Shown one piece after another: positions 8,662 through 16,005 of a stretch of 29,986 nucleotides of DNA. Each line of letters opens with the position of its first letter. Within the stretch, counting starts at the first letter, position 1. The DNA comes from a virus: IMG/VR virus record IMGVR_UViG_3300037264_001775, positions 1-29,986 of that record. One strand, 5' to 3'. The notes under the pieces were generated by a model. It did not search any database. It was given only the letters and a program-made list of their open reading frames with translations, and was not told where the DNA came from. A program made the position numbers and the translations under genes.

Positions 8662-9704
8662 GCCTTGTCACTGGTGGAGCAGGATTCATCGGTTCTCATC
8701 TTGCCCGAGGGTTGATGTCACGCGGTCATGATGTCGTCGTTGTGGACAATCTGACCGGCGGCTGGCGGGACAACGTTCCCGAAGGCGCATCGTTCGCCCA
8801 TGCCGACCTGGCCACAGCGAACCTCGACGTCCTGTTCAAAGTTTGGAAACCCACCCATGTCTGGCATTTGGCCGCGTACGCCGCGGAAGGATTGTCGCAT
8901 TGGGTGCGCGAGTTCAACTACACGAACAATGTGATCGGTTCGGTAAGACTGCTAAACGCCTCCATTAAATCAGGGTTAGAACGGTTCACGTTCACCTCGA
9001 GCATGGCCGTCTACGGCGCGCAGAAGCCTCCGTTCACCGAACTGATGCGGCCCACCCCGGAAGACCCCTACGGAATCGCCAAGTACACGGTCGAACAGGA
9101 TTTGGCCGCGTCAGGTCAACTTTTTGACCTGCCCTACGTCATCTTCCGCCCACACAACGTGTACGGGCCCGGCCAGAACATCGGCGACCCCTATCGGAAC
9201 GTGGTCGGGATCTTCATGCGGAAAGGGTTAGGCGGCGAACCACTCACCGTGTATGGGGATGGAACACAGACTCGAGCGTTCTCCTATATCACTGACATTG
9301 TCGACCCGATGCTCCGTTCACTGGACGTGGACATAACGGGACAGACCGTGAACATCGGTGGCGAACAGGTCATTACGATCGGTGAGCTCGCCGATCAGGT
9401 TGCCCTCCGCTTCGGCGTTGAAGTGAAACATTCTGATCCGCGGGTCGAAGTGAAACACGCCTTCTGCAACCATGCGAAAGCCAGGGATCTCCTCGGCTTC
9501 AACCCTCAAGTTTCGCTTGAGGTTGGGTTGGATCGGATGGAGGATTGGGTTCGTGCCGCCGGGGTCCGCTGGTCGAAAACGCCTGCTCTGGAATTGACTG
9601 AGGGTTTGCCTTCGTTTTGGAGGTCTGGTGAAACGGCTGCTCATGTGGACTGCCAATGCAGCCGAATGGGTCCGGTGGGAGTGGCTCCAGTTTGCTGTGT
9701 ATGA
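8652..9704 (+). CDS. NAD-dependent sugar-nucleotide epimerase/dehydratase (GalE-like SDR)
   Basis: A 350-residue extended short-chain dehydrogenase. The NAD-binding Rossmann loop is TGGAGFIGSH (7-16), the cofactor strand VVVDNLTGG (29-37), and the active site has the Ser in FTSSMAVYG (S116/S117) with YGIAK giving the Tyr-Lys pair (Y140, K144). It probably interconverts an NDP-hexose to supply the glycosyltransferases. ATG at 8652 is preferred: it begins directly with the Rossmann strand, whereas an upstream GTG only adds ten unlikely residues. The last about 25 residues (Cys-rich, overlapping the next gene) are not family-like and may be a result of gene crowding. Confidence 0.87.
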   Translation: MAVSLVTGGAGFIGSHLARGLMSRGHDVVVVDNLTGGWRDNVPEGASFAHADLATANLDVLFKVWKPTHVWHLAAYAAEGLSHWVREFNYTNNVIGSVRLLNASIKSGLERFTFTSSMAVYGAQKPPFTELMRPTPEDPYGIAKYTVEQDLAASGQLFDLPYVIFRPHNVYGPGQNIGDPYRNVVGIFMRKGLGGEPLTVYGDGTQTRAFSYITDIVDPMLRSLDVDITGQTVNIGGEQVITIGELADQVALRFGVEVKHSDPRVEVKHAFCNHAKARDLLGFNPQVSLEVGLDRMEDWVRAAGVRWSKTPALELTEGLPSFWRSGETAAHVDCQCSRMGPVGVAPVCCV

Positions 9705-9771
9705 CCTGATCCTCCGCAGAGGGTGGGACGGGTTCGAAACCTTCATCCGAATGGACGACGACTTCCTGTGA
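9628..9771 (+). CDS. 47-residue Trp-rich protein inside the end of the epimerase gene
   Basis: A GTG start with GGAGG at 9619-9623 opens a frame overlapping the epimerase 3' end by 77 bases and ending in a GTGA overlap with the gene at 9768. The product (start MKRLLMWTANAAEWVRWEW) is amphipathic, with four Trp residues in its first 19 and an acidic end FIRMDDDFL. The precise ribosome site and chained overlap argue it is translated. No family recognised. Confidence 0.55.
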   Translation: MKRLLMWTANAAEWVRWEWLQFAVYDLILRRGWDGFETFIRMDDDFL

Positions 9772-10052
9772 AAACGTTCCTCTACTTGCCGTCCGACTAC
9801 AAGAAACGGCGGAACACGGTGGTAACCGGTGAAGCCAGGACGGGTGAGATTTCGCCGAAGGGTCTGGTATCGCATACGGAGGATTGGGAAGGCCGCATCC
9901 AAGCTGCCGCCGCACCGTCAGCCGTCCGCATGATCCAAAACCCAGACGGCACCCTCCGTCCGATGACGTTCCGTGAGATGGTCGACCGCGGGTATTTCAT
10001 AGTTTCCAAAGGGCCGACTGGGGTCCGTAAGCAGACCAAAGGAATCCGATGA
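9768..10052 (+). CDS. Hypothetical basic protein, 94 residues
   Basis: Starts at a GTG overlapping the previous stop (GTGA) and continues to an ATGA overlap with the next gene; the longer frame from 9723 would bury two genes in each other and is not preferred. The product is basic at the front (LPSDYKKRRNTVV) and has a domain-like second half (RMIQNPDGTLRPMTFREMVD, then GYFIVSKGPTG). It resembles no enzyme I know. Position between sugar enzymes and head-associated genes does not settle its role. Confidence 0.65.
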   Translation: MKTFLYLPSDYKKRRNTVVTGEARTGEISPKGLVSHTEDWEGRIQAAAAPSAVRMIQNPDGTLRPMTFREMVDRGYFIVSKGPTGVRKQTKGIR

Positions 10053-10258
10053 GCGACAAGATCGCCGCCGCTAAAGCGGCCCTCGCCCTACTCGAAGCCG
10101 AAGAAGCATTCAAGGCGAAGAAGGCTGCCGGCGAGTTGACCACAGAAGACAAGCTGGCACTCCGCGCCCTACGCGAAGAGTTCCGGTCCAACACCCGCAC
10201 CCCTGTCAAAGATGGTGCGGCTCCCGCTCCGATAGGCGCGAAAGCTGAGGTGTCCTAA
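10049..10258 (+). CDS. Small Ala/Lys/Glu-rich helical protein
   Basis: Encodes 69 residues. The first 50 form a charged heptad-like helix (AAKAALALLEAEEAFKAKKA, then LTTEDKLALRALREEFRSN), so a coiled coil is likely; the tail is Pro/Ala-rich and flexible. Starts by ATGA overlap and ends in TAATG overlap with the next gene. Function unknown; a small scaffold or assembly factor is a possibility, not shown. Confidence 0.65.
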   Translation: MSDKIAAAKAALALLEAEEAFKAKKAAGELTTEDKLALRALREEFRSNTRTPVKDGAAPAPIGAKAEVS

Positions 10259-10710
10259 TGGCTATCACCGCGTCGGGCCTCTACTTCCTCACCTTCGAAA
10301 AAATGTTGATCGACACGCTCGGCGAATCGTTGGAGGCTGAGGATCACACCCTGTCGCTAGTGGAGGATGCGCACACTCCGGCGTTCGACACCCACGACTT
10401 CCACGCTGACCTGACCAACGAGATTACGGGTGGCAACTACGCCGCCGACGCGGTCACGTCTACAGAAGTCACAGTTTCCACGGGCACCCTCGTCTATGAC
10501 GCAGCTGACAACGTGTACGACAACGGCGGGTCGAACAACGTGACCATCACGAATGCGATGGCCGCTGTCCTCGTCACCACTGTCGGATCTTCGGCGACGA
10601 ACCAGCTTGTCGGACTGTGGGATTTCGTGACGGCAGCCTCCTGTTCCAACTCGACGTTTACGGTGCAATGGAACGCGGCAGGCTTGTTCACAATTGACTT
10701 GACCCCATAA
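10258..10710 (+). CDS. Putative virion structural protein
   Basis: A 150-residue beta-rich protein. The opening (ITASGLYFLTFEKMLIDTLG) and the close (FTVQWNAAGLFTIDLTP) match a pattern I associate with small phage proteins found next to fibre genes, though I cannot name a curated family. The middle is rich in Thr/Ser/Asn/Val strands with a run of Asn-Gly. It is joined by TAATG overlaps to neighbours on both sides, which ties it to the surface-protein genes that follow. A head decoration or fibre-base role is an inference. Confidence 0.6.
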   Translation: MAITASGLYFLTFEKMLIDTLGESLEAEDHTLSLVEDAHTPAFDTHDFHADLTNEITGGNYAADAVTSTEVTVSTGTLVYDAADNVYDNGGSNNVTITNAMAAVLVTTVGSSATNQLVGLWDFVTAASCSNSTFTVQWNAAGLFTIDLTP

Positions 10711-12293
10711 TGCGGGGTCGGCACCGGGCACCGTCTAACCACCTGCTCTTCAAAGCGTCCCTGGTTGGGGCGGTCCTGCTCATACCTGGACTGCTCCTGG
10801 CCGCTCCGGCGGTGTATGACCAGGTGTGGGGGGAGCGGGTGGATGCTCGGCTGTGCGCTCTTGAATCTGTTGAAGGGATTGTGAGTCCTGAATGTACGAC
10901 CACTACTGCGCCGTCCACGACCACAAGCTCGTCCACTACGACGACGGCTCCGCCGACAACATCTTCGTCGTCCACAACCACGACTGCCCCCACAACAACT
11001 ACAACTCAGCCCTCGACTACTTCAAGTACAGCTCCTACGACGACCTCTCAGCCGCCGACGACATCGACAAGTCTTCCACCTCCAACGACATCAACGTCGG
11101 TAACAGGTAGCCAAACCCTCACCGGCAACGTCTGCGGAATGGTTCACGGCGACGCAACTCTGGTCGGGAATGTGAATCTGACCTGCAACCTTGAGGTCAT
11201 GGGTCCGGCCGCGATCCTCCGAGCTCGTGCGGGTGTGACGGTGACGGGTAACGGGTTCGAAATCATGTTCATGGACGGGGCTCGAGCCGACATTCAAGGC
11301 ACCGTCACGAGCACATGGTCGAATGATGGGCTGACTCAGAACCGGGTCAGGTCGATCAACTTCAACGGCATCTCGAGGATGATGTTCCACCAGGGCGCAG
11401 GAGTTTCAACTCTCCGCTACTTCAAGATCACCGGCGCAGGACGGATGGGTGTGGTCGGCTTCTACCCGCTCCACTTCCATCTCAACGGCAACACCACAAG
11501 AGGAACTCTCGTGGAAGGAGTGGTGATTGAGAACAGTCAGAACCGGGCTTTTGTCCCTCATGGTTCTCATGGGATCACGTTCCGTGACACCATCGCCTTC
11601 AACATTCGCGGCCCCGCCTACTGGTGGGACCCCGGCTTCGCACCGAACGCTTCCAATGACATTCTGTTCGACCATGCGTTAGCCGACACCATCATCGGTG
11701 AGTCGCCTTCCGACCGGGGCTACCGGCTGTCTGCGTTCACTTTGAGGGACGGCACGAACCTGACGGTACGCAACTCGGTGGCACGGAACGTCAACCCCTT
11801 ATCTGATAAGGACTGTTCGGGGTTCCAATGGCCTGAGGATGCTGAGTCGGCGTGGACGTTCACCAACAACGCCAGCTTCTCAACGAACTGTGGGAACGGG
11901 ATTTTCGTATGGCAGAACGAAGGCCCCGTCCACCTTGTGACCGGGTTCCGCACTAATGGGGCGATCAACCACGGCGCCTACAACAACAAGTACGACTACC
12001 GGAATGTGACGGCCACCGCTTTCGAAGCTCACGCCATCGGCTGGAAGATGTCCGACTCGTCGGTGGGTGCTGTCACCTTCTTCGAACATGCCGTACCTAA
12101 TCCTGCCGGGGTGGTGTGGGTGAACGTGAACGTGACCTCGCTGCACATGTTCGACTCGCCCGACCGAGAGGGCAACGACCATCCGACCCTGCTGACCGTC
12201 ACCGGAGGGAATCTGACATGTTCGATGATCGACTGGTCCGGTGCGCATCCGTCGTCGCGGGTGGTCATCAACGGTGTGGCCTGCGTTAGATAA
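10710..12293 (+). CDS. Membrane-anchored, Thr/Ser-stalked, G8/CEMIP-like beta-helix protein
   Basis: A 527-residue protein in three parts. Residues 1-10 are basic, followed by a hydrophobic segment (about 16-36) acting as signal anchor or signal peptide. Residues 63-131 are an almost pure Thr/Ser/Pro stalk, mucin-like. Residues 135-527 form a right-handed beta-helix-like domain. It contains YPLHFHLNGN (252-261), then an Asn-Arg-Ala/His-Gly segment (SQNRAFVPHGSHGITFRDT) and GPAYWWDPG, a motif order resembling the G8/beta-helix core of the animal proteins CEMIP and TMEM2 (hyaluronan-linked) and bacterial relatives. Cys residues at 49, 62, 142 and 159 may pair. A signal anchor is odd for a virion fibre, so it may instead be displayed on the host cell. 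Starts by TAATG overlap. Confidence 0.7.
   Translation: MRGRHRAPSNHLLFKASLVGAVLLIPGLLLAAPAVYDQVWGERVDARLCALESVEGIVSPECTTTTAPSTTTSSSTTTTAPPTTSSSSTTTTAPTTTTTQPSTTSSTAPTTTSQPPTTSTSLPPPTTSTSVTGSQTLTGNVCGMVHGDATLVGNVNLTCNLEVMGPAAILRARAGVTVTGNGFEIMFMDGARADIQGTVTSTWSNDGLTQNRVRSINFNGISRMMFHQGAGVSTLRYFKITGAGRMGVVGFYPLHFHLNGNTTRGTLVEGVVIENSQNRAFVPHGSHGITFRDTIAFNIRGPAYWWDPGFAPNASNDILFDHALADTIIGESPSDRGYRLSAFTLRDGTNLTVRNSVARNVNPLSDKDCSGFQWPEDAESAWTFTNNASFSTNCGNGIFVWQNEGPVHLVTGFRTNGAINHGAYNNKYDYRNVTATAFEAHAIGWKMSDSSVGAVTFFEHAVPNPAGVVWVNVNVTSLHMFDSPDREGNDHPTLLTVTGGNLTCSMIDWSGAHPSSRVVINGVACVR
10896..11102 (+). repeat. Low-complexity Thr/Ser-coding stalk repeat
   Basis: Degenerate ACN/TCN codon runs with interspersed CCN encode residues 63-131 of the beta-helix protein, with units such as TTTTAPPTTSSSS recurring. 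The codons vary (ACG, ACC, ACT, ACA), so the peptide composition, not the DNA, appears to be conserved; it is a protein-level stalk and possible O-glycosylation target. Confidence 0.85.
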
Positions 12294-14165
12294 ATGGCGC
12301 ATCTCCTGTTCGACCGGGTAAAAGAAACCACCACCACCACCGGCACCGGCGATATCACGTTGGCCGGCGCCGTGTCCGGGTTCCGTGCGTTCTCCTCTGT
12401 CCTCGCCGCAGGGGATACGACCCTCTACTGCATCGAACTGAACGCCGAATGGGAGGTGGGGGTCGGCACCTACAACACGACCCTGGCCCGCACCACGGTC
12501 CTCGCCTCGAGCAATGCTGGGGCTCTAGTCTCGTTTTCGGCGGGTACGAAAAACGTGTTCATCACGTTCACCACGGCAGGGCCGGTCGGCTCCATGTCCG
12601 CAGGTGTCACCCCCTCCGTCATTTCGGTGGGTGCCGAGTTCACAGGAACCGGGGTTCCTACCGCCACTCTTCCCGGAACGCACGCCCTAAACGACATTCT
12701 GGTGTTGGCCCTCCAATCATCGAACGAGGATCTGGCTACTCCTACCGGCTACACCCGGTTGAGTCCGGAGAACGGGATCGGCGCTTCGGTTACGGCAGGA
12801 TCAACCCGGCTCGGCATTTTCTGGAAACGGGACGGCGGCTCCGAATCAGCACCCACCCTCGCCGACTCCGGCGACCACACCTACGGTTTCATGTTCGCGG
12901 TCCGTGGCTGTCCCACGTCGGGCGACCCGTTCCATTTCATAGCGAACAACTGGAAGTTCACCGCTTCGACCACGGGAACCGCTAAAGGCGGCGAAACCTA
13001 TGTTGATAACTGTCTCATCGCCAACATTTTTGCTACCGCCATCGACAATGCTGGCGCTCAAGCCTCCTCACCGACCAACTCTGATCTGACTTCGATCACC
13101 GAAAACTTTGATGACGGGACCACTGACGGGACCGGAGGTGGCCTCGCCCTGATTTCGGGGGTGCGGGCGGCGGCGGGAACTTTCGGGGATACCACTGTCA
13201 CTTGGGGTACTTCAACTGTTGACCTGTCCACCACGATCGCTTTCCTCCCGGCAACGACAATCGAACGGGCTTTCCGTGGTCCTTGCAGCCAAACGTTTAT
13301 CGGGTCGCTGCCGAACCTGACCGACGTGTACGTCAAACCCACCGGGGTCCGCAAGATCTTCGTCCAACTCTGCGACGGGGGCGGGTCGGGTTCTGGTGGG
13401 AACACGACCACTACCGCGGCGGGTGGAGGCGGCGGCGGAGGAGGCGGATACGACGAGGCGTGGTTCGACGCCCGCGACGTGGCGTCTCCTGCGACTCTCC
13501 GTGCTGGTGCTGGTGGGGCGGCGGGAACAGCTTTGAATCAGGCGGGCAACGCCGGCACCATTTCCACTTTCGACTCTGGTACTCGTTCCCCGTTCACTGT
13601 CCGTGTTACTGGGACTGCGGCTACTGCGGCCGCGTCCGCGGACGGCGGCAACGGCGGCTGCGGATCAGGCAACACCCTTGTCTCTCCTGCGGTGGCGACC
13701 ACTCGACTCTCACCGGAGGTCACTACTGACGGTGTCGCCTACGGCGGTGTCGGAGGCCGTGGCGGATCGGGTTCTACCGGTCCGACCGGCGGCGGGGTCG
13801 GCGAGTGGGGCGGCGGCGGTGGAGAGTCCGGCGCTGACACCGACGCGGCGACCACCTCAGACAACAACGGCTGGTCGAGGCGTGGAGGCGGCGGCGGGGC
13901 GGGAGGCCGGACCAACACGAACATTTCCGGTTCCGGACACGGCGGCGGCGCGGCAGGCGTCAACTCGGCGCAAGGCGCAGCAGGCACAGATTCGACCCGG
14001 CTCCCCTACGGAGGGTCGGGAGGCTGCGGCGGCGGCTCATCCGTCGTCCTCGGCGGACTTGGCGGATTCCCCGGCGGTGGAGGCGGAGGCGGCGCAGGCG
14101 TGGCGGGAGGGTTCGGCGGGGCAGGCGGACACGGCTGCATCGTTGTCACCTCCTGGTTCACATGA
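12294..14165 (+). CDS. Fibre/adhesin with glycine-rich C-terminal domain
   Basis: A 623-residue protein in three regions. Residues 1-95 are a compact beta domain seen at the start of many phage fibres (FDRVKETTTTTGTGDITLAG, then WEVGVGTYNTTLARTTVL). Residues about 105-325 are a jelly-roll-like domain (LNDILVLAL, PTGYTRLSP, SGDHTYGFMFAVRG) that has a distant counterpart in the N terminus of the 14461 protein. Residues about 362-615 are over one-third glycine with GGGG, GGAGG and GGSGG runs, consistent with polyglycine-II sheets as in known phage tip adhesins; the last residues HGCIVVTSW form a closing strand. It probably binds the host surface. It abuts the preceding stop codon. Confidence 0.72.
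   Translation: MAHLLFDRVKETTTTTGTGDITLAGAVSGFRAFSSVLAAGDTTLYCIELNAEWEVGVGTYNTTLARTTVLASSNAGALVSFSAGTKNVFITFTTAGPVGSMSAGVTPSVISVGAEFTGTGVPTATLPGTHALNDILVLALQSSNEDLATPTGYTRLSPENGIGASVTAGSTRLGIFWKRDGGSESAPTLADSGDHTYGFMFAVRGCPTSGDPFHFIANNWKFTASTTGTAKGGETYVDNCLIANIFATAIDNAGAQASSPTNSDLTSITENFDDGTTDGTGGGLALISGVRAAAGTFGDTTVTWGTSTVDLSTTIAFLPATTIERAFRGPCSQTFIGSLPNLTDVYVKPTGVRKIFVQLCDGGGSGSGGNTTTTAAGGGGGGGGGYDEAWFDARDVASPATLRAGAGGAAGTALNQAGNAGTISTFDSGTRSPFTVRVTGTAATAAASADGGNGGCGSGNTLVSPAVATTRLSPEVTTDGVAYGGVGGRGGSGSTGPTGGGVGEWGGGGGESGADTDAATTSDNNGWSRRGGGGGAGGRTNTNISGSGHGGGAAGVNSAQGAAGTDSTRLPYGGSGGCGGGSSVVLGGLGGFPGGGGGGGAGVAGGFGGAGGHGCIVVTSWFT
13377..14138 (+). repeat. Glycine-rich coding repeat region
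   Basis: GGN/GCN-rich DNA encoding the glycine lattice of the adhesin. Irregular GGCGGCGGN runs recur (for example near 13425, 13805, 13890, 14030 and 14075). This low-complexity DNA also opens long shadow frames on other strands, which I do not count as genes. Confidence 0.75.
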
Positions 14166-14166
14166 C

Positions 14167-14457
14167 ATGGCCGAATCCGTCATCTCCACCTTCACGGTCG
14201 GCGAAGACGACCTGATAGTCCAGACCGTCGCCGAAGGAGCATGGCCGACTAGGAACCCTGACCTCGGCTGGATCGTCGGCTACGACTGGACCGTCAAAAA
14301 CCAGGCGACGAAAGCCCGGCTGAAAATGGTGTGGCTGGACGACACCGACCCGATCCGCGAGCTCGCTGATAGGTCGGGTCTGTCGGGTTCGGTGAGGTTC
14401 CCGGTGGGGAAACGGATGCGTACCGGCTTCTACGTTGAACATCGAACTAGGGGGTAG
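14167..14457 (+). CDS. Hypothetical small beta protein
   Basis: Encodes 96 residues from an ATG 1 base after the adhesin stop. The frame is open far upstream only because of the glycine-repeat DNA, so the short version is chosen. The protein looks like a small beta-sandwich (VISTFTVGEDDLIVQTV, LGWIVGYDWTVKNQATKARLKMVWLDD). It lies among fibre genes and may be a fibre chaperone or adaptor; I recognise no family. Confidence 0.6.
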   Translation: MAESVISTFTVGEDDLIVQTVAEGAWPTRNPDLGWIVGYDWTVKNQATKARLKMVWLDDTDPIRELADRSGLSGSVRFPVGKRMRTGFYVEHRTRG

Positions 14458-14460
14458 CCC

Positions 14461-16005
14461 GTGGCTATCGCCTGGAACAGCGTTTTCACAGCGTTCGCCG
14501 ACGAACACGACACGTCGCTCACCGTCTCCTACGCCCCCGGCACGACCATCGCCGGCATCTTCGTCATTGTCCTCACCCCGACCCACTCCGACGACCGGAT
14601 TTCGGGTGTCACGTTCGGTGGGGACGCTCTAACCAGGGTCGTTTCGGGGATAGACACTGCCGACGAACCGGGTGGCGCCTACCTTTACTTTGTTGGAACG
14701 TCGATCCCCGCAGGCACCCAAGATGTTGTCATTTCGGTGGCTGGGGCGGTCAACACTCAACTCCGCGGGGTTATCGGCTCGGTCACTGCAGCAGCCGACA
14801 CCGAAATCGCGGATTCGGATTCGCTGTCCGCTAACCAGACCAACCCGCAGCTAACCCTTGACACAGGCGCGAATAACGCTGCTGTCGTAGCCGGCGTCTA
14901 CTCCGGCCTCTCAGACGTAACCTCACTGACCGCGCTCTCGTCGCAGACTCAAATCCAGTCTGACGATTTCGGCGCTCACGTCACAGTTTCGACCCGCCGG
15001 ACAAACATCGAATCCGGCACGATAACGATCGGCTGGACGGCCGCCACCGACGATGTGGCGATGGTCGCCGCAGCGATCAAAGAGTCCGGTCTGGCTCTTG
15101 TCCCTGGTGGTGGCGGCGGATTCGGTGCGATTTCGGAACTGCCCATTTCGGCGTTGCCGGGGGCTGGCGACGGTTCGGCCACCGTATCGCCTGCGGTTAT
15201 CGCCCGGTCAGTAACCATCCCCGCAGTCACGGTGAAGGGTGGCGCGGTTACCACTCCTGCGGTTACGGCTCGAGTGGCGACCGTCCCTGCCGTCGTGGTG
15301 AAGGGCGCAGCGAAAGCCCAACCCGCAGTAATCGCACGTTCGGCCACAGTCGATGCTCCCACCGTTAAGGGCGGGGCGGTTCTCACTCCTTCGGTGATAG
15401 CTAGGTCGGCGACTGTTCCGGCTCCTGTCGTGAAGGGCGCAGCGAAAGTCGAACCCGGGGTCATAGCCCGCACGGCGACGGTGGATCAGGTCACGATTAT
15501 CACTCCTGGCGGGACCACAGTTTCGCCCGCCACAATCGCCCGTACCGCCCTGGTTAACAGTGTGACGGTGAAGGGTGGCGCGGTCATAACGCCCGCCGTG
15601 ACGGGCCTCACAGCTTCCGTACACGCGGCCGTGGTTAAAGGCACGGCGAAGACCACACCTGCCGTCGTCACGTTGACGTTGACGCTCCCCGCGCCCACCG
15701 CGCAGGGGAAAGCCACCACCACACCGGCAGTCATTTCGAGGTCGGCGACAGTACCGGCAGTCATCGTTGCCGGCGCTGCCGTCACAACACCAGCCACGAC
15801 GATCCTCGTCCTCACCCTACCCGCGGCCTCCCCGTCCAACTCCGATTTTTCGGGGGTGTACCAGGAAGGTGCTCTCATCCTCGCCGTACAGGAAGGCCAG
15901 TTGACGGTGGCCGCCCACGACTCACGATTGACGGTTAACACACAAGACGGCCGGCTGACGGTCACACAACAGGATTCCGGTTTGAACGTTGAGAGGCAGG
16001 GATGA
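14461..16005 (+). CDS. Repeat-built tail/virion fibre protein
   Basis: A 514-residue protein with four parts. Residues 1-212 are a beta domain ending MVAAAIKES, similar in layout to the middle of the adhesin at 12294. A glycine linker (216-222) leads to ISELPISALPG, a motif common in phage tail/fibre proteins. Residues 240-460 are about ten 22-residue repeats with consensus A.TTPAVIARSATVPA.VVKGG. Residues 479-512 are four units of 9-10 residues (GQLTVAAHDS, RLTVNTQDG, RLTVTQQDS, GLNVERQG). The whole would form an elongated beta spiral. GTG start 3 bases after the previous stop; ATGA overlap with the connector gene. Confidence 0.72.
   Translation: MAIAWNSVFTAFADEHDTSLTVSYAPGTTIAGIFVIVLTPTHSDDRISGVTFGGDALTRVVSGIDTADEPGGAYLYFVGTSIPAGTQDVVISVAGAVNTQLRGVIGSVTAAADTEIADSDSLSANQTNPQLTLDTGANNAAVVAGVYSGLSDVTSLTALSSQTQIQSDDFGAHVTVSTRRTNIESGTITIGWTAATDDVAMVAAAIKESGLALVPGGGGGFGAISELPISALPGAGDGSATVSPAVIARSVTIPAVTVKGGAVTTPAVTARVATVPAVVVKGAAKAQPAVIARSATVDAPTVKGGAVLTPSVIARSATVPAPVVKGAAKVEPGVIARTATVDQVTIITPGGTTVSPATIARTALVNSVTVKGGAVITPAVTGLTASVHAAVVKGTAKTTPAVVTLTLTLPAPTAQGKATTTPAVISRSATVPAVIVAGAAVTTPATTILVLTLPAASPSNSDFSGVYQEGALILAVQEGQLTVAAHDSRLTVNTQDGRLTVTQQDSGLNVERQG
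15178..15840 (+). repeat. Ten degenerate 66-bp coding repeats
   Basis: In-frame units of 66 bp encode 22 residues each (recurring ACTCCTGCGGTTA-like and GTGAAGGGYGCAG-like blocks). Units alternate in ending GGAV and GAAK, suggesting a higher-order pair of 132 bp. One unit (near 15490-15510) is extended by two residues. Copy number could change by recombination. Confidence 0.8.
15895..15996 (+). repeat. Short C-terminal coding repeats of about 30 bp
   Basis: Four units with the pattern D(S/G)RLTV encode the end of the repeat fibre. The period differs from the 66-bp units just upstream, so it is a separate tandem expansion. Confidence 0.65.

Noticed and set aside
9318-9902. Minus-strand frame of 194 residues over the epimerase end
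   Set aside because: Opposite strand to an intact enzyme, low-complexity composition, no neighbours on that strand.
13603-14166. Long upstream extension of the 14167 gene through the glycine repeat
   Set aside because: Created by GC-rich repeat DNA in another frame; Ala/Arg/Ser composition is artefactual, and the short ATG start follows the previous stop.
15178-15840. Non-coding or recombination repeat such as an origin
   Set aside because: The 66-bp units are in frame in an intact gene and vary at codon third positions, so they are protein repeats.
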